Assembly: GCA_041652255.1 (NCBI GenBank)
Contig: JBAZHT010000003.1
Location: 10,083 to 74,082 of the forward strand
Source of the DNA: DMER64 sp041652255
GTDB lineage: Bacteria > Bacteroidota > Bacteroidia > Bacteroidales > UBA932
Reading direction: 5' to 3'
Length of the DNA: 64,000 bases
A program made the translations under genes and the position numbers. This document shows, piece after piece, positions 1 to 9,402 of this stretch. Position 1 is the stretch's first letter. Each line of letters opens with the position of its first letter. Below the pieces are notes generated by a model that saw only the letters and a program-made list of their open reading frames with translations, did not search any database and was not told where the DNA came from.

Positions 1-16
1 CACGAAGATTGACGGA

Positions 17-2431
17 GTGAATGAAGAAGATACAGATATGAATTTAATTCTCAGTGATAAGATGACCGTTATTCCCTTAATGGAAATGGATATGGAAGAG
101 CAACCGGGAAATATTCGCGAAGGAGAATCGCCCCAGATACTTCCCCTGCTGGTTCTGCGCAACGCCGTCGTTTTTCCGGGGACCCTTATCCCCATTACCG
201 TCGGCAGGGAGAAATCAATGAAACTGGTCAGGGAAAGCTTTGCAGGCGATAAATGGGTAGGAACGGTTACCCAGACGGATCCGCTGGATGACGATCCTGA
301 TGAAGATGCTGTCAGCCGCCACGGATGTTTGGCCAAAATACTCAAGATAATTGAAATGCCCGAAGGGGGCATTACAGTAATATTGCACGGAAGCCGGCGT
401 TTCCATGTAGAACGTATGGTCCAGAAAGATCCTTATTTTGCAGCGGAAGTCCGTTATCTGTCGGACATTCTGCCCCTGGAAGACAATACCAATTACAAAG
501 CGGTTGTCGAAGGCATCAAAGAGGTGGCTGCCCAAATCTTTCAGTTGACTCCCAGTATTCCCCGGGAAGCCGAATTTGCCCTGAAAAACATTGAAAAGGA
601 AGATTTCCTTGTAAATTTTGTGGCATCCAACATATATCTGGAAGGCATTAAGGAAAAACTCAACCTGCTTACTCTGGATGCCCTGGAAGACAGGGCTTCC
701 AAATTACTGGAATTGCTGTACAAACACCTGGAACTTCTCAAATTCAAAGAACAGATACATCAAAAAGTCAGGGGTGAGATAGATCAACAGCAAAAAGAAT
801 ATTACCTGAGCAACCAGTTAAAGACCATTCAGGATGAGCTGGGGATGTCGCAGGACATGGAAGAGATTGACAACCTTCGGGAGCAGGCCGCAAAGAAGAA
901 CTGGAGTAAGGAAATTGCCGAGATCTTTGAAAAAGAAGTCCAGAAACTGGAACGTGCCAATCCGCACCAGCCCGATTACGGGATCCAGCTGAATTACCTT
1001 CAGTTCCTGGTAGATCTTCCCTGGGGAGAATATACCAAAGACCACCTGGATCTAAAAAGGGCACGCAAAGTCCTGGACCGGGATCATTCCGGGCTGGAAA
1101 CGGTCAAGGACAGGATCCTGGAACATCTGGCCGTGCTGAAACTTAAAGGAGACATGAAATCCCCCATTCTGTGTCTTTACGGCCCTCCGGGCGTCGGCAA
1201 GACTTCCCTGGGAATGTCGGTGGCAAAGGCATTGGGCAGAAATTTTGCACGCATCTCTCTGGGCGGGCTTCACGATGAATCGGAGATCAGGGGACACAGA
1301 CGGACATACATCGGCGCCATGCCCGGCCGGATCATACAAAGCATAAAAAGAAGCAAATCTTCAAATCCGGTCATTGTGCTGGATGAGGTTGACAAAGTGG
1401 GAGCCGATTTCAGGGGAGACCCCTCCTCGGCATTATTGGAAGTACTGGATCCCGAACAGAACAACTCGTTCCACGACAATTACCTGGATGTGGATTACGA
1501 CCTTTCCAAAGTTTTGTTCATTACGACAGCCAACAGCATAGGGAATATTCAGCCGGCCCTGCGGGACCGTATGGAAATGATTCCCATTAACGGATACCTG
1601 GCCGAAGAAAAAAGGACCATTGCCCGCAAACATTTATTGCCCAAGCAACTGGAAGCTCACGGACTAAAACCGTCCCAACTCCGTCTGAGCCGCAAGGCCA
1701 TAGACGTGGTGATCAACGAATACACAAGGGAATCCGGTGTCCGCAACATGGAAAAACAATTGGCCAAAATCGCGCGCAATATTGCCAAAAGGATCGCTTT
1801 TGGGGAAACCTACGATCCCAACCTGACGCCCGACAACGTACGTGAGATACTTGGAGTCCACCGTATCATACAGGATATTCAGAAAGGAAATGAATTTCCG
1901 GGAGTAGTTACCGGACTGGCCTGGACCGAGACCGGAGGAGAGATCCTTTTTGTGGAATCAAGTCTAAGCAAAGGAAAAGGGACTCTTACCACTACCGGGA
2001 ACCTGGGAGATGTCATGAAAGAATCTGCCATCATCGCCCAGCAGTACCTGAAAGCACATGCCAATCTCCTGGAACTTGATCCGGATGTTTTTGAAAAGAC
2101 AGACATTCACCTTCATGTTCCGGAAGGGGCTATCCCAAAAGACGGGCCTTCGGCCGGGATAACCATGATCTGTTCCATAGCCAGTGCCTTTAAAGACAAG
2201 TGCATCCGGAAAGGCGTTGCCATGACAGGTGAAATTACCCTCAGGGGCAGAATCCTTCCGGTGGGTGGTATAAAAGAGAAAATTCTTGCGGCCAAGCGTT
2301 CCGGGATCAAAACCATCATTCTTTCTGAAGACAACCGGAAAGATATTGAAGAGATCAATCCCGATTTCATAAAAGGCATTGAATTTAAATTCATGAAGAC
2401 CATTCCCGAAGTTATTAAATACGTATTGTAG
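17..2431 (+). CDS. lon: ATP-dependent protease La (Lon)
   Basis: Cytosolic ATP-dependent serine protease that degrades misfolded and regulatory proteins as a homohexamer. The 804-residue frame has an N-terminal LonN substrate-binding region (about 40-235), a coiled linker, an AAA+ module with Walker A GPPGVGKT (389-396) and Walker B LDEVD (D456, E457), and a C-terminal protease domain. The Ser-Lys dyad is visible as DGPSAG (S712) and GGIKEK (K755), and the 43-residue spacing matches the E. coli enzyme. The frame opens with GTG at 17; an ATG at 38 is an alternative start. The promoter lies outside the window. The gene ends 1 nt before ung, so the two are probably co-transcribed. Confidence 0.97.
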   Translation: MNEEDTDMNLILSDKMTVIPLMEMDMEEQPGNIREGESPQILPLLVLRNAVVFPGTLIPITVGREKSMKLVRESFAGDKWVGTVTQTDPLDDDPDEDAVSRHGCLAKILKIIEMPEGGITVILHGSRRFHVERMVQKDPYFAAEVRYLSDILPLEDNTNYKAVVEGIKEVAAQIFQLTPSIPREAEFALKNIEKEDFLVNFVASNIYLEGIKEKLNLLTLDALEDRASKLLELLYKHLELLKFKEQIHQKVRGEIDQQQKEYYLSNQLKTIQDELGMSQDMEEIDNLREQAAKKNWSKEIAEIFEKEVQKLERANPHQPDYGIQLNYLQFLVDLPWGEYTKDHLDLKRARKVLDRDHSGLETVKDRILEHLAVLKLKGDMKSPILCLYGPPGVGKTSLGMSVAKALGRNFARISLGGLHDESEIRGHRRTYIGAMPGRIIQSIKRSKSSNPVIVLDEVDKVGADFRGDPSSALLEVLDPEQNNSFHDNYLDVDYDLSKVLFITTANSIGNIQPALRDRMEMIPINGYLAEEKRTIARKHLLPKQLEAHGLKPSQLRLSRKAIDVVINEYTRESGVRNMEKQLAKIARNIAKRIAFGETYDPNLTPDNVREILGVHRIIQDIQKGNEFPGVVTGLAWTETGGEILFVESSLSKGKGTLTTTGNLGDVMKESAIIAQQYLKAHANLLELDPDVFEKTDIHLHVPEGAIPKDGPSAGITMICSIASAFKDKCIRKGVAMTGEITLRGRILPVGGIKEKILAAKRSGIKTIILSEDNRKDIEEINPDFIKGIEFKFMKTIPEVIKYVL

Positions 2432-2432
2432 C

Positions 2433-3101
2433 GTGGATGTAAGTATTGAATCCAGCTGGAAAAAAGTTCTGGAGCCGGAATTCTCAAAGCCCTATTTTGA
2501 AAATACCGCCTCTTTCCTTCATGCGGAAAAAAAGCAGGGAAAAACCATATATCCCCCCGGTAAACAGATCTTCAATGCTTTTGAAATGACCCCCTTTTCT
2601 GCTTTAAAAGTCCTGCTGCTGGGACAGGATCCCTATCACCGCCCCGGGCAGGCTCACGGATTGTCCTTTTCTGTGCCCCGCAATACCGTTCCTCCGCCTT
2701 CGCTGAAAACAATTTTTGCCGAGTTGAATGCCGACACGGGTATCCTGCCGCCTACACACGGATGTCTGGAAGCCTGGGCCACACAGGGAGTCATGCTTCT
2801 CAATGCCATCCTTACGGTCGAAGCGGGTAAACCCGCCTCACACAGCAACATAGGATGGATGGAATTCACCGACGCAGTAATACGGACTGTTTCTGAAAAA
2901 AAAGATAATATAGTCTTTTTATTATGGGGGAATTTTGCCCGCAGCAAACGAAGTCTCATAGACCCGTCAAGGCATTGTATTCTGGAAGCAGCGCATCCTT
3001 CACCCCTTGCCCGCGGGGCATTTTACGGGTCCCGGCCTTTTTCAAAAACAAATGCTTACCTGGTCTCAAAAGGGATCGATCCCATAGACTGGCATTTGTA
3101 A
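2433..3101 (+). CDS. ung: Uracil-DNA glycosylase, family 1
   Basis: Removes uracil from DNA to start base-excision repair. At 222 residues it has normal family length. The water-activating motif GQDPYH is followed by a P-G-Q-A-H-G-L-S-F stretch, and the C-terminal minor-groove loop is HPSPL; both are diagnostic of family 1. The apparent start is GTG at 2433, one base after the lon stop codon, and no Shine-Dalgarno sequence is visible, as is usual in this phylum. Translation is probably coupled to lon. Confidence 0.96.
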   Translation: MDVSIESSWKKVLEPEFSKPYFENTASFLHAEKKQGKTIYPPGKQIFNAFEMTPFSALKVLLLGQDPYHRPGQAHGLSFSVPRNTVPPPSLKTIFAELNADTGILPPTHGCLEAWATQGVMLLNAILTVEAGKPASHSNIGWMEFTDAVIRTVSEKKDNIVFLLWGNFARSKRSLIDPSRHCILEAAHPSPLARGAFYGSRPFSKTNAYLVSKGIDPIDWHL

Positions 3102-3157
3102 AAAGCTATATCCAATATTTTTCTTACTTTTGGTGCTTAACCAATTTATTTATCTCC

Positions 3158-3634
3158 ATGGAAAAGATCGCTGTCTTTCCCGGCTCTTTTGATCCGTTTA
3201 CTTCCGGACACCTTGATGTTTTACGCTCGGCCCTGAAACTTTTTGACAGAATAATCGTTGCCGTAGGAGTGAACCAACAGAAAGTAAGTCTTTTTTCTCC
3301 CCGCGCACGTGTGGCCATCATCCAGGATGTCGTTAAGGATATGACACAGGTGGAAGTTTGTTCATTCAACGGCCTGACCATAGATTTTTGCCGGAAAAAC
3401 AACATCAATTTCATATTCAGGGGTATACGAACAACAACGGACTTTGAGCTGGAACAAGTAATCGCACAGGTGAATTCCAAGATGGCACCCGAGATCCAGA
3501 CCATTTTTATTCCTTCGGGGCCTAAATTTTCTTTTATTTCTTCTACCGTAGTACGGGATGTGCTGTTAAACGGCGGGGATGCAGAATGTATGTTACCCCC
3601 CGGTGTGGACTTAAATAAATATTTAAAAATGTAG
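3158..3634 (+). CDS. coaD: Pantetheine-phosphate adenylyltransferase
   Basis: Fourth step of coenzyme A synthesis: 4'-phosphopantetheine plus ATP gives dephospho-CoA. From the ATG at 3158 the protein has 158 residues, the normal length. It starts with the nucleotidyltransferase signature GSFDPFTSGH and carries the ISST-type motif (FISSTVVRD) near the C-terminus. The open frame runs further upstream to 2924, but that part overlaps ung and has no family similarity, so the ATG is the true start. A TACTTTTG box at 3125-3132 resembles the -7 element. The TTTG at 3095-3098 is about 26 nt upstream of it, too far for a normal -33 box. Confidence 0.95.
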   Translation: MEKIAVFPGSFDPFTSGHLDVLRSALKLFDRIIVAVGVNQQKVSLFSPRARVAIIQDVVKDMTQVEVCSFNGLTIDFCRKNNINFIFRGIRTTTDFELEQVIAQVNSKMAPEIQTIFIPSGPKFSFISSTVVRDVLLNGGDAECMLPPGVDLNKYLKM

Positions 3635-3642
3635 GATACCCT

Positions 3643-5379
3643 ATGTGGTCTCTGTTCCTGGCTGTTTTTTACAATCTTTTTCTTTGTCTTAACGGGGGTA
3701 GCGATTCTCCGGTTATCCTTGCAGTGCAACAGGGAGAGCATGTGATTCCCGTAGACACACTTTCTCCGGATTTCCAGGGCTGTATGACTTTCACGGGGAC
3801 ACAAGCCCTGGAACCGGGACAATACATGTTTGTACAGGACAACCGGAGGCTTTTTAATTTTCTTATATCACGACAAGAAACGGTTTCCATACGATTCACA
3901 GCTACCATAAACAACGGCAGGACCGAAGACATACAGATAGACGGCTCGGAAGAAAACAACGCCTATATGCGTTTTTACCGTTTCCTTCAGGATAAATACG
4001 CCCTGATAAATAAAATACTAGACTCAGACTCAGATTCGGGTCCGGAGGTAAAATTACGTGAAGTAGAGCGTATGGAAGGGACCATACGGGAGTACACCCA
4101 TTTCCTGGCAGACCGGTTTGACAGTTGTATGCTGGGGATCATTGCCCGGAACGTGTTTACTCCCCAACTGTCTAATGAAGATGATCCGGCACATTATCTG
4201 GATTATGTCGATTTCATGGATCCCAGGTACCTGAACACTTCCATTCTTCCGGTCAGGCTGAAAGAGTTCTTTACACAGAAACTGGTTCAGCAACCGGACA
4301 CACTTATCCGTCATGCGGATCTTATCCTGGAAAGGGACATGCATCCCCGTGTCAGGGCTTATTGTGCCCGGTATCTGTTTAGCCTGTTTTTTACCAGCGA
4401 GATCATGGGAATGGAACGCGTTGCCGTACATATAGCACGTGAATATTTTATAAATGATCCGTCATTATCCGAAGATCCTGAAATGTTGCGGGAAATGGAG
4501 ACTTATGTACAATTCAACAGTCAGTGTCTGACAGGGATGAATGCCCCTTCGCTGGAGCTAAGGGACATAAAAGGGGACATTCGTTCCCTGTATGGGATCC
4601 GGGCTCCGTATACGGTGGTTTTCTTTTTTGAAGACAACTGCCCTGCCTGCAGTGATGAATTGCTGAAACTGGTTAAATTTTCTCAAAGCGCTGACAATAA
4701 ATCCGTTAATATCTATGCTGTATATACAGGAGATACCCCGAATGTTTTTGAAAAATATTCGGATTTCTTTCCGGAAAACTGGACTGCTGTCTGGGATCCG
4801 GATCTCAGTTCGGGGTTTCACAGGAAGTATAACGTCAGAAGTACGCCCAGGATCTATTTACTGGATAAAAACAAGCGCATTATCGGAAGAGATATAGGGA
4901 CTGAAACGCTACATGAGATCATAGAGGATCACCGTTCTCGGGAACAGATTGATTTGCCGGCAGCACCGGATATGATCCTGGAAAGCGAAAACGGGGAATC
5001 CTATGCTTTGTACGATATTCAGTCTTATTATACAGTTCTTTACCTCTACGATCCCGCCTGTGCTACATGCGGTATGGTAACTCACCTTTTGTACGACCTG
5101 TTTGAAAGCACCCGGGATACGGGGATCCGTTTTTCTGCCGTATATACAGGAAATGATTATAAATCCTGGAGAAAGTGGCTGGCAGAAGGAGGTTATACAG
5201 GATGGATCAATCTCTGGAACCCATCAGGAGATAACAGGATAACCCGTAATTACAACATCAACGACATACCCCTGATCCTGCTTCTTGACGAAGACAAGAA
5301 GATCGTAGCGGATCATCTTTCCGTGGAAACATTGACATATATACTAAAAGAACTTATGCCTTATGATCCATTATTTTGA
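3643..5379 (+). CDS. Protein with two TlpA-like thioredoxin domains
   Basis: A 578-residue, probably exported protein with a hydrophobic N-terminus. The first ~130 residues are beta-rich and resemble the DUF4369-type leader of Bacteroidetes TlpA-like proteins, followed by a helical middle region (about 130-300). Two thioredoxin-like domains come next, with redox motifs C333-P-A-C336 and C473-A-T-C476. Each is followed by a proline near the expected cis-Pro position (STPRIYLL and DIPLILLL). By family knowledge such proteins act as periplasmic or membrane-attached disulfide reductases. Its partner is unknown. It starts 8 nt after coaD and overlaps the next gene by 17 nt. Two complete CxxC domains in one chain is unusual for this architecture. 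Confidence 0.75.
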   Translation: MWSLFLAVFYNLFLCLNGGSDSPVILAVQQGEHVIPVDTLSPDFQGCMTFTGTQALEPGQYMFVQDNRRLFNFLISRQETVSIRFTATINNGRTEDIQIDGSEENNAYMRFYRFLQDKYALINKILDSDSDSGPEVKLREVERMEGTIREYTHFLADRFDSCMLGIIARNVFTPQLSNEDDPAHYLDYVDFMDPRYLNTSILPVRLKEFFTQKLVQQPDTLIRHADLILERDMHPRVRAYCARYLFSLFFTSEIMGMERVAVHIAREYFINDPSLSEDPEMLREMETYVQFNSQCLTGMNAPSLELRDIKGDIRSLYGIRAPYTVVFFFEDNCPACSDELLKLVKFSQSADNKSVNIYAVYTGDTPNVFEKYSDFFPENWTAVWDPDLSSGFHRKYNVRSTPRIYLLDKNKRIIGRDIGTETLHEIIEDHRSREQIDLPAAPDMILESENGESYALYDIQSYYTVLYLYDPACATCGMVTHLLYDLFESTRDTGIRFSAVYTGNDYKSWRKWLAEGGYTGWINLWNPSGDNRITRNYNINDIPLILLLDEDKKIVADHLSVETLTYILKELMPYDPLF

Positions 5380-7114
5380 CGAATTTCTTAAAATATTACA
5401 TCAGAAAGGCGAGTTGCTAACAATAACCCGTCACGTTGATACAAATCAGGAACTGGCCGAGATCACTGACCGTCAGGCCAGCCGGCACAATGGTGGAAAA
5501 GCCCTGCTTTTTACAGATACCGGGACTGTTTTCTCTATTGCAACAAACATTTTTTCTTCTGAAAAAAGAATTGCTCTGGCATTCGAAATGGATACACTTG
5601 ATGATGTGTGCAACAGGATATCGGCGTTTTACCAGGCCATAGCCCAAAGCCGTACAAGTAACCGGTTTATGAGAAGATCCCCGGTTTCTGAATTTAACCA
5701 ATACGTTCCCAAAACTTCCGGCGCAGGTTCCTGCCAGGAAATCGCTTTGTTCCCGCCGGATCTGAACAGGATACCTTTCCTGAGGAACCGATCCTTTGAC
5801 CAGGCACACAGCCTTCATGAAGTGCCACTGTTGATCAAGAATCCTTACCTGGAAACTTACACTATCGAACCCACACGTTTGCTATGGCATTCCAAAACTA
5901 CCATACAGCTCAGATTCGAACCGGGATCCCAGGCTTCTTTATTTATCAATGAATCCCCCCAGGCAAGAATTCCTGTAGCGTTGTTTCTCGGAGGAGATCC
6001 CCTGTATACACTTACCGGTATAGTACCCTACTCCTCTGATGTTGACCCGTTGTTGCTGGGAGGTTATCTGAGAAGAAAAGCAATTGTCAAAGTTCCCTGT
6101 CTTAGCCAGCCTTTGGAAGTCCCTGAAAATAGCGATCTGGTAATAGAAGGTTACATAGACAAAAACGCACAGCAGGTAGCCTCGGCATCGTGCGGGGAAA
6201 ATACCGGTTTTTATTCCACCGGGGGGAAAGAACCTTTAATGTACGTGACCTGTGTTACGCACAGGAAAGACCCAAAATTACTCCTGAACATTCCTTCTCT
6301 GGGAGTGATGCGTTCCAGGAGGCACCTGACCAAGGCCATCTCAGTCTTTGTAGAAACAAACATCGAACAAACGATAGCTATGGAAGTTCGCCGGATCTGC
6401 TTTCCCTACTTTGCCGAAAACGGTTCTGCAGCCATTGTAGCCATAAGAAAGTATTATCAGGGACAAACATACAAAGTGGCCCATGCTTTTTGGGGATCAT
6501 CAATAACCTATCTGAACAAATTACTGATCCTTGTAGACGAGCATATAGATGTTACAAACCTCTATGAAGTAAGTGAATGTATTAAAAAGTACTACAACCC
6601 GTCCAGGGATACTTTTTTCAGCAGGGGCCCGCTCAGCATGTCAGACCATGCTGCTCCCCAGTCCGGTTTTGGAGGAAAAATATGCATTGATGCCACAAAA
6701 AAAGGGAGCAGCAACACCCACAAACCGTCTACAGGTAATGAACCGTATCTGTTCTATCATAAATCAGGAAAGGATCATATGAAGTATCATTCAGATGTCT
6801 GCATGATAATAGCCGTTGATGAAGAAGTTAATCTAAAAGATAAAGATTTGTGTTTCTGGATGATGATCAATCAAACAGACCCCATAAGAGACGTTAGTAT
6901 TGAAAACGGAATCTTGCTTGTGGATGCCTGTACAAAAAAGAAAGGAGATCCTGGTGTACTCCGTTCCTGGCCCAATGTATGTTGTTCTTCAAGGGAGACC
7001 ATACAGGTTGTCGATAATTACTGGGAAAGGCTTAAGATAGGGGAATTCATTCCCTCTCCCTCACTCAGGTTTCAACCTTTTTTGCGTAATGGCAAAGCAC
7101 ATGTCAGTGAATAG
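5363..7114 (+). CDS. UbiD-family (prenylated-FMN-type) decarboxylase
   Basis: The 583-residue protein has full UbiD-family length and pattern: an N-terminal domain, a central region with the stretch PENSDLVIEGYID and a following G-E-N-T-G-F-Y motif, then NIPSLGVMRSRRHLTK. Family members decarboxylate aromatic or unsaturated acids using prenylated FMN made by UbiX. No ubiX is seen in this window. Bacteroidetes homologues are often annotated as menaquinone biosynthesis decarboxylases, but menA of the classical pathway lies 8 kb away, so the substrate remains open. The ATG lies 17 nt inside the preceding gene. The 3' end overlaps the convergent lnt gene by 43 nt. Confidence 0.85.
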   Translation: MIHYFDEFLKILHQKGELLTITRHVDTNQELAEITDRQASRHNGGKALLFTDTGTVFSIATNIFSSEKRIALAFEMDTLDDVCNRISAFYQAIAQSRTSNRFMRRSPVSEFNQYVPKTSGAGSCQEIALFPPDLNRIPFLRNRSFDQAHSLHEVPLLIKNPYLETYTIEPTRLLWHSKTTIQLRFEPGSQASLFINESPQARIPVALFLGGDPLYTLTGIVPYSSDVDPLLLGGYLRRKAIVKVPCLSQPLEVPENSDLVIEGYIDKNAQQVASASCGENTGFYSTGGKEPLMYVTCVTHRKDPKLLLNIPSLGVMRSRRHLTKAISVFVETNIEQTIAMEVRRICFPYFAENGSAAIVAIRKYYQGQTYKVAHAFWGSSITYLNKLLILVDEHIDVTNLYEVSECIKKYYNPSRDTFFSRGPLSMSDHAAPQSGFGGKICIDATKKGSSNTHKPSTGNEPYLFYHKSGKDHMKYHSDVCMIIAVDEEVNLKDKDLCFWMMINQTDPIRDVSIENGILLVDACTKKKGDPGVLRSWPNVCCSSRETIQVVDNYWERLKIGEFIPSPSLRFQPFLRNGKAHVSE

Positions 7115-8661
7115 AGACCCAGCAGTAACATTACGACAACGGATATTCGTCCCGGATAATCCCCGTGTTTTACATAAAAAGTCAGGGCATCGTTCAGATT
7201 GATAATTCCTTTAAGAGAAACAGGTTCCCACCATCCTGTTTCTTCAAGGCGTTCTCCTTTCTGGTTTATCAGAGCAGATATTCCGGTGTTGGCACTGTGG
7301 ACAATACTTCTTCTTGTTTCAATTGCCCGCAGGGATGCATAACTGACGTGTTGCCGGTATCCCGGTGTGTTTCGCCACCAGCCGTCATTTGTTATTACCG
7401 TCATGAAATTAGCTCCGTTCCTGACATATCCGGTAAAAAAGTCTCCGTAAACGGATTCATAACAGATTGCCACCCCGGTAGCCTCCTTGCCGTCAGTCCT
7501 CGAAAAAACAGTCCTTTCTGTTTGCGTTCCGAGCGTGCCGGTTGTCCCACCCAGGTTGAGTGACAATTTTTCTATGAACGGAAATATATCTATGTAAGGC
7601 ATTTTTTCACTCCCCACCACAAGTTTTGATTTGTGATATATCTGAACGCGATCTGAAGTATCCAGCTGCAAAGCAGAATTGTAGACTTCGTACCACCTGT
7701 CCTGGTAATGACGTGCAGAAGGAGTGGGTTTTTTGGCGGATGGAGGATAAAAACCAATGGTATTGGCTCCGAAAATAAAGGCAGTTTCGGGATACTCTTC
7801 CACCAATTCCTTATAAAGCAACACAGAAGGTGACAACAAATAATTCCCCAATATGATTTCGTGAACACTCGTCTCCGGGGCAATTACATAACGGGTGGAA
7901 GAAGTGATCTGTTCCCGGGCCAGTGCCAGAATCTTCTTGTCCTGTTCTGCCTGGGACATCGAACTGAATTTCTCCTCCCAGGGATCAATGTTCGGTTGAA
8001 CAACAACTACTTCAACCGGTCTTACCGATTCTTTATAAGTATAAAACCTTGTCATTGAATATATTATGGGGACCATAATAAAGACTCCCAGCAATATGAC
8101 CTTTCGTTTGGCGAATTTTTTTCTGAAAATGAAAAAAAGTCCCAGGTTGACTATCCAAACCCAAAGGCTTCCTCCAAGTACTCCAGTGACTTCGTACCAC
8201 TGGACCAGGCTTATGTTGGTTGCAAAGCCGTTTCCAAGGACAAGCCAGGGAAACGATATCTCTGCATTAAAATAGAAAAACTCCCATGAGACCCATAGCA
8301 CTGCCAGGAATAGATATGCCAAAACATCGTTTTTCCCCTTTTTTAAAAACCATCTCTTGACCCTGCGAAAAACCGCAAAAACTACAAACATTTGAAAAGC
8401 ATTGCCCAAAATAGCAAAGAGACCTCCCATAAACGTACTGTAACATACCCAGAAGACTGTCAATGCATTCCAAATAACAAATGTAAGGGCGTAATATTTC
8501 CAGCATCCTTTTGTTTCGCTCACCGTAAAAGCATGTTCCATCCACAATAGGGGAACAAATGCAAATAACAGGATAAGTCCGGTGTGGGGAAGAAGAAAAG
8601 GGATACTCAGCAAAATGCCCGATAATACGGACATTACAAGATTCTTACGTACGGAATTCAT
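7072..8661 (-). CDS. lnt: Apolipoprotein N-acyltransferase
   Basis: Adds the third acyl chain to the N-terminal cysteine of lipoproteins, at the periplasmic face of the inner membrane. The 529-residue protein has several hydrophobic helices in its first ~200 residues, then a nitrilase-like domain. The catalytic triad is visible as APE (E263), YHK (K344) and ICYE (C400), and a C-terminal helix follows. Several lipoproteins in this window (M16 peptidase, serpin, YD-like protein) are potential substrates. A TAGATTTG -7 box (8666-8673) lies only 4 nt from the start codon. The 3' end overlaps the convergent UbiD-family gene by 43 nt. Confidence 0.93.
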   Translation of the reverse strand: MNSVRKNLVMSVLSGILLSIPFLLPHTGLILLFAFVPLLWMEHAFTVSETKGCWKYYALTFVIWNALTVFWVCYSTFMGGLFAILGNAFQMFVVFAVFRRVKRWFLKKGKNDVLAYLFLAVLWVSWEFFYFNAEISFPWLVLGNGFATNISLVQWYEVTGVLGGSLWVWIVNLGLFFIFRKKFAKRKVILLGVFIMVPIIYSMTRFYTYKESVRPVEVVVVQPNIDPWEEKFSSMSQAEQDKKILALAREQITSSTRYVIAPETSVHEIILGNYLLSPSVLLYKELVEEYPETAFIFGANTIGFYPPSAKKPTPSARHYQDRWYEVYNSALQLDTSDRVQIYHKSKLVVGSEKMPYIDIFPFIEKLSLNLGGTTGTLGTQTERTVFSRTDGKEATGVAICYESVYGDFFTGYVRNGANFMTVITNDGWWRNTPGYRQHVSYASLRAIETRRSIVHSANTGISALINQKGERLEETGWWEPVSLKGIINLNDALTFYVKHGDYPGRISVVVMLLLGLYSLTCALPLRKKG

Positions 8662-8665
8662 GAGA

Positions 8666-8673
8666 CAAATCTA
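8666..8673 (-). promoter_or_regulatory. -7 promoter box of lnt
   Basis: Read on the minus strand, TAGATTTG matches the Bacteroidetes -7 consensus TANNTTTG. It ends 4 nt before the lnt ATG, so transcription would begin at or next to the start codon. No convincing TTTG -33 box is seen. Confidence 0.5.
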
Positions 8674-8702
8674 CAAATTATTATTAAATAACTGATTTTT
8701 TA

Positions 8703-8710
8703 TAACTTTG
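8703..8710 (+). promoter_or_regulatory. -7 promoter box of the LysE-family gene
   Basis: TAACTTTG matches TANNTTTG exactly and ends 6 nt before the ATG at 8717. A possible upstream TTG start at 8708 lies inside this box, which argues against that start. Confidence 0.55.
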
Positions 8711-8716
8711 CGCGCC

Positions 8717-9370
8717 ATGAATGATTTTCCCCTGAATTTATTAATGGGAATGATAGCCGGTTTTTCGGTTTCAGTCCCCCTGGGCCCCGGCGGATTATTC
8801 TGCATTCAAAGGACATTGAGTAAAGGTCCCAGATCCGGGTTGGTCGCCGGCCTTGGGGCAGCCACTTCCGATGTCATTTATGCTTCACTTGCCATCCTGA
8901 GTCTTTCTTTCATCAGGACCGTTATCGAAAACAACCAAAATTTACTTTTTCTCATAAGCGGAATGGCCCTGATGATCATAGGGCTGGCCATATTTTCCTC
9001 CAATCCCGTAAAACAATTGCGTCAAAACCGGGAATCAAAAAAATTCTGGGAAGATTACCTGACAGGCTTTCTTATGTCCATAACCAACCCGGGATGTCTT
9101 TTTCTTATCATGGGTGTTTTTGCCTTCCTGGGAACCAGCGTGGACAGGAGCTCGGGATCTTTCATCATTTCTGCCATACTGTTGGGAGTCTTTCTGGGGG
9201 CTTCGCTATGGTGGTTCCTGTTAAGTACTTTTGTTAATCTGTTCAGAAAAAGATTCAGGCTCAGGCAATTGTGGAACATCAACCGTGTTGCGGGCATTGC
9301 CATAATGCTTTTGGGTGTTTTGGCGGCGGCCAAAGGATTGTCAAATTTACTCCGTACTTTAATACATTAA
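8717..9370 (+). CDS. LysE/RhtB-family exporter
   Basis: Inner-membrane protein of 217 residues with about six hydrophobic helices. The N-terminal motif (GFSVSVPLGPGGLFC, then QRTLSKG) is typical of the LysE superfamily, whose members export amino acids or related metabolites. The second half includes the conserved SITNPGCLFL stretch. The substrate cannot be told. The ATG at 8717 is chosen because a TTG at 8708 would lie inside the -7 promoter box. The gene is divergent from lnt with a 55 bp shared promoter region. Confidence 0.85.
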   Translation: MNDFPLNLLMGMIAGFSVSVPLGPGGLFCIQRTLSKGPRSGLVAGLGAATSDVIYASLAILSLSFIRTVIENNQNLLFLISGMALMIIGLAIFSSNPVKQLRQNRESKKFWEDYLTGFLMSITNPGCLFLIMGVFAFLGTSVDRSSGSFIISAILLGVFLGASLWWFLLSTFVNLFRKRFRLRQLWNINRVAGIAIMLLGVLAAAKGLSNLLRTLIH

Positions 9371-9379
9371 ATTTTTACC

Positions 9380-9387
9380 TATCTTTG
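9380..9387 (+). promoter_or_regulatory. Promoter of ssrA
   Basis: TATCTTTG matches the -7 consensus. A near-match -33 box (TTTA at 9358-9361) lies 18 nt upstream. The mature tmRNA begins about 15 nt downstream, leaving a short 5' leader for RNase P removal. Confidence 0.55.
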
Positions 9388-9402
9388 TGTTACACTTACC
9401 AT

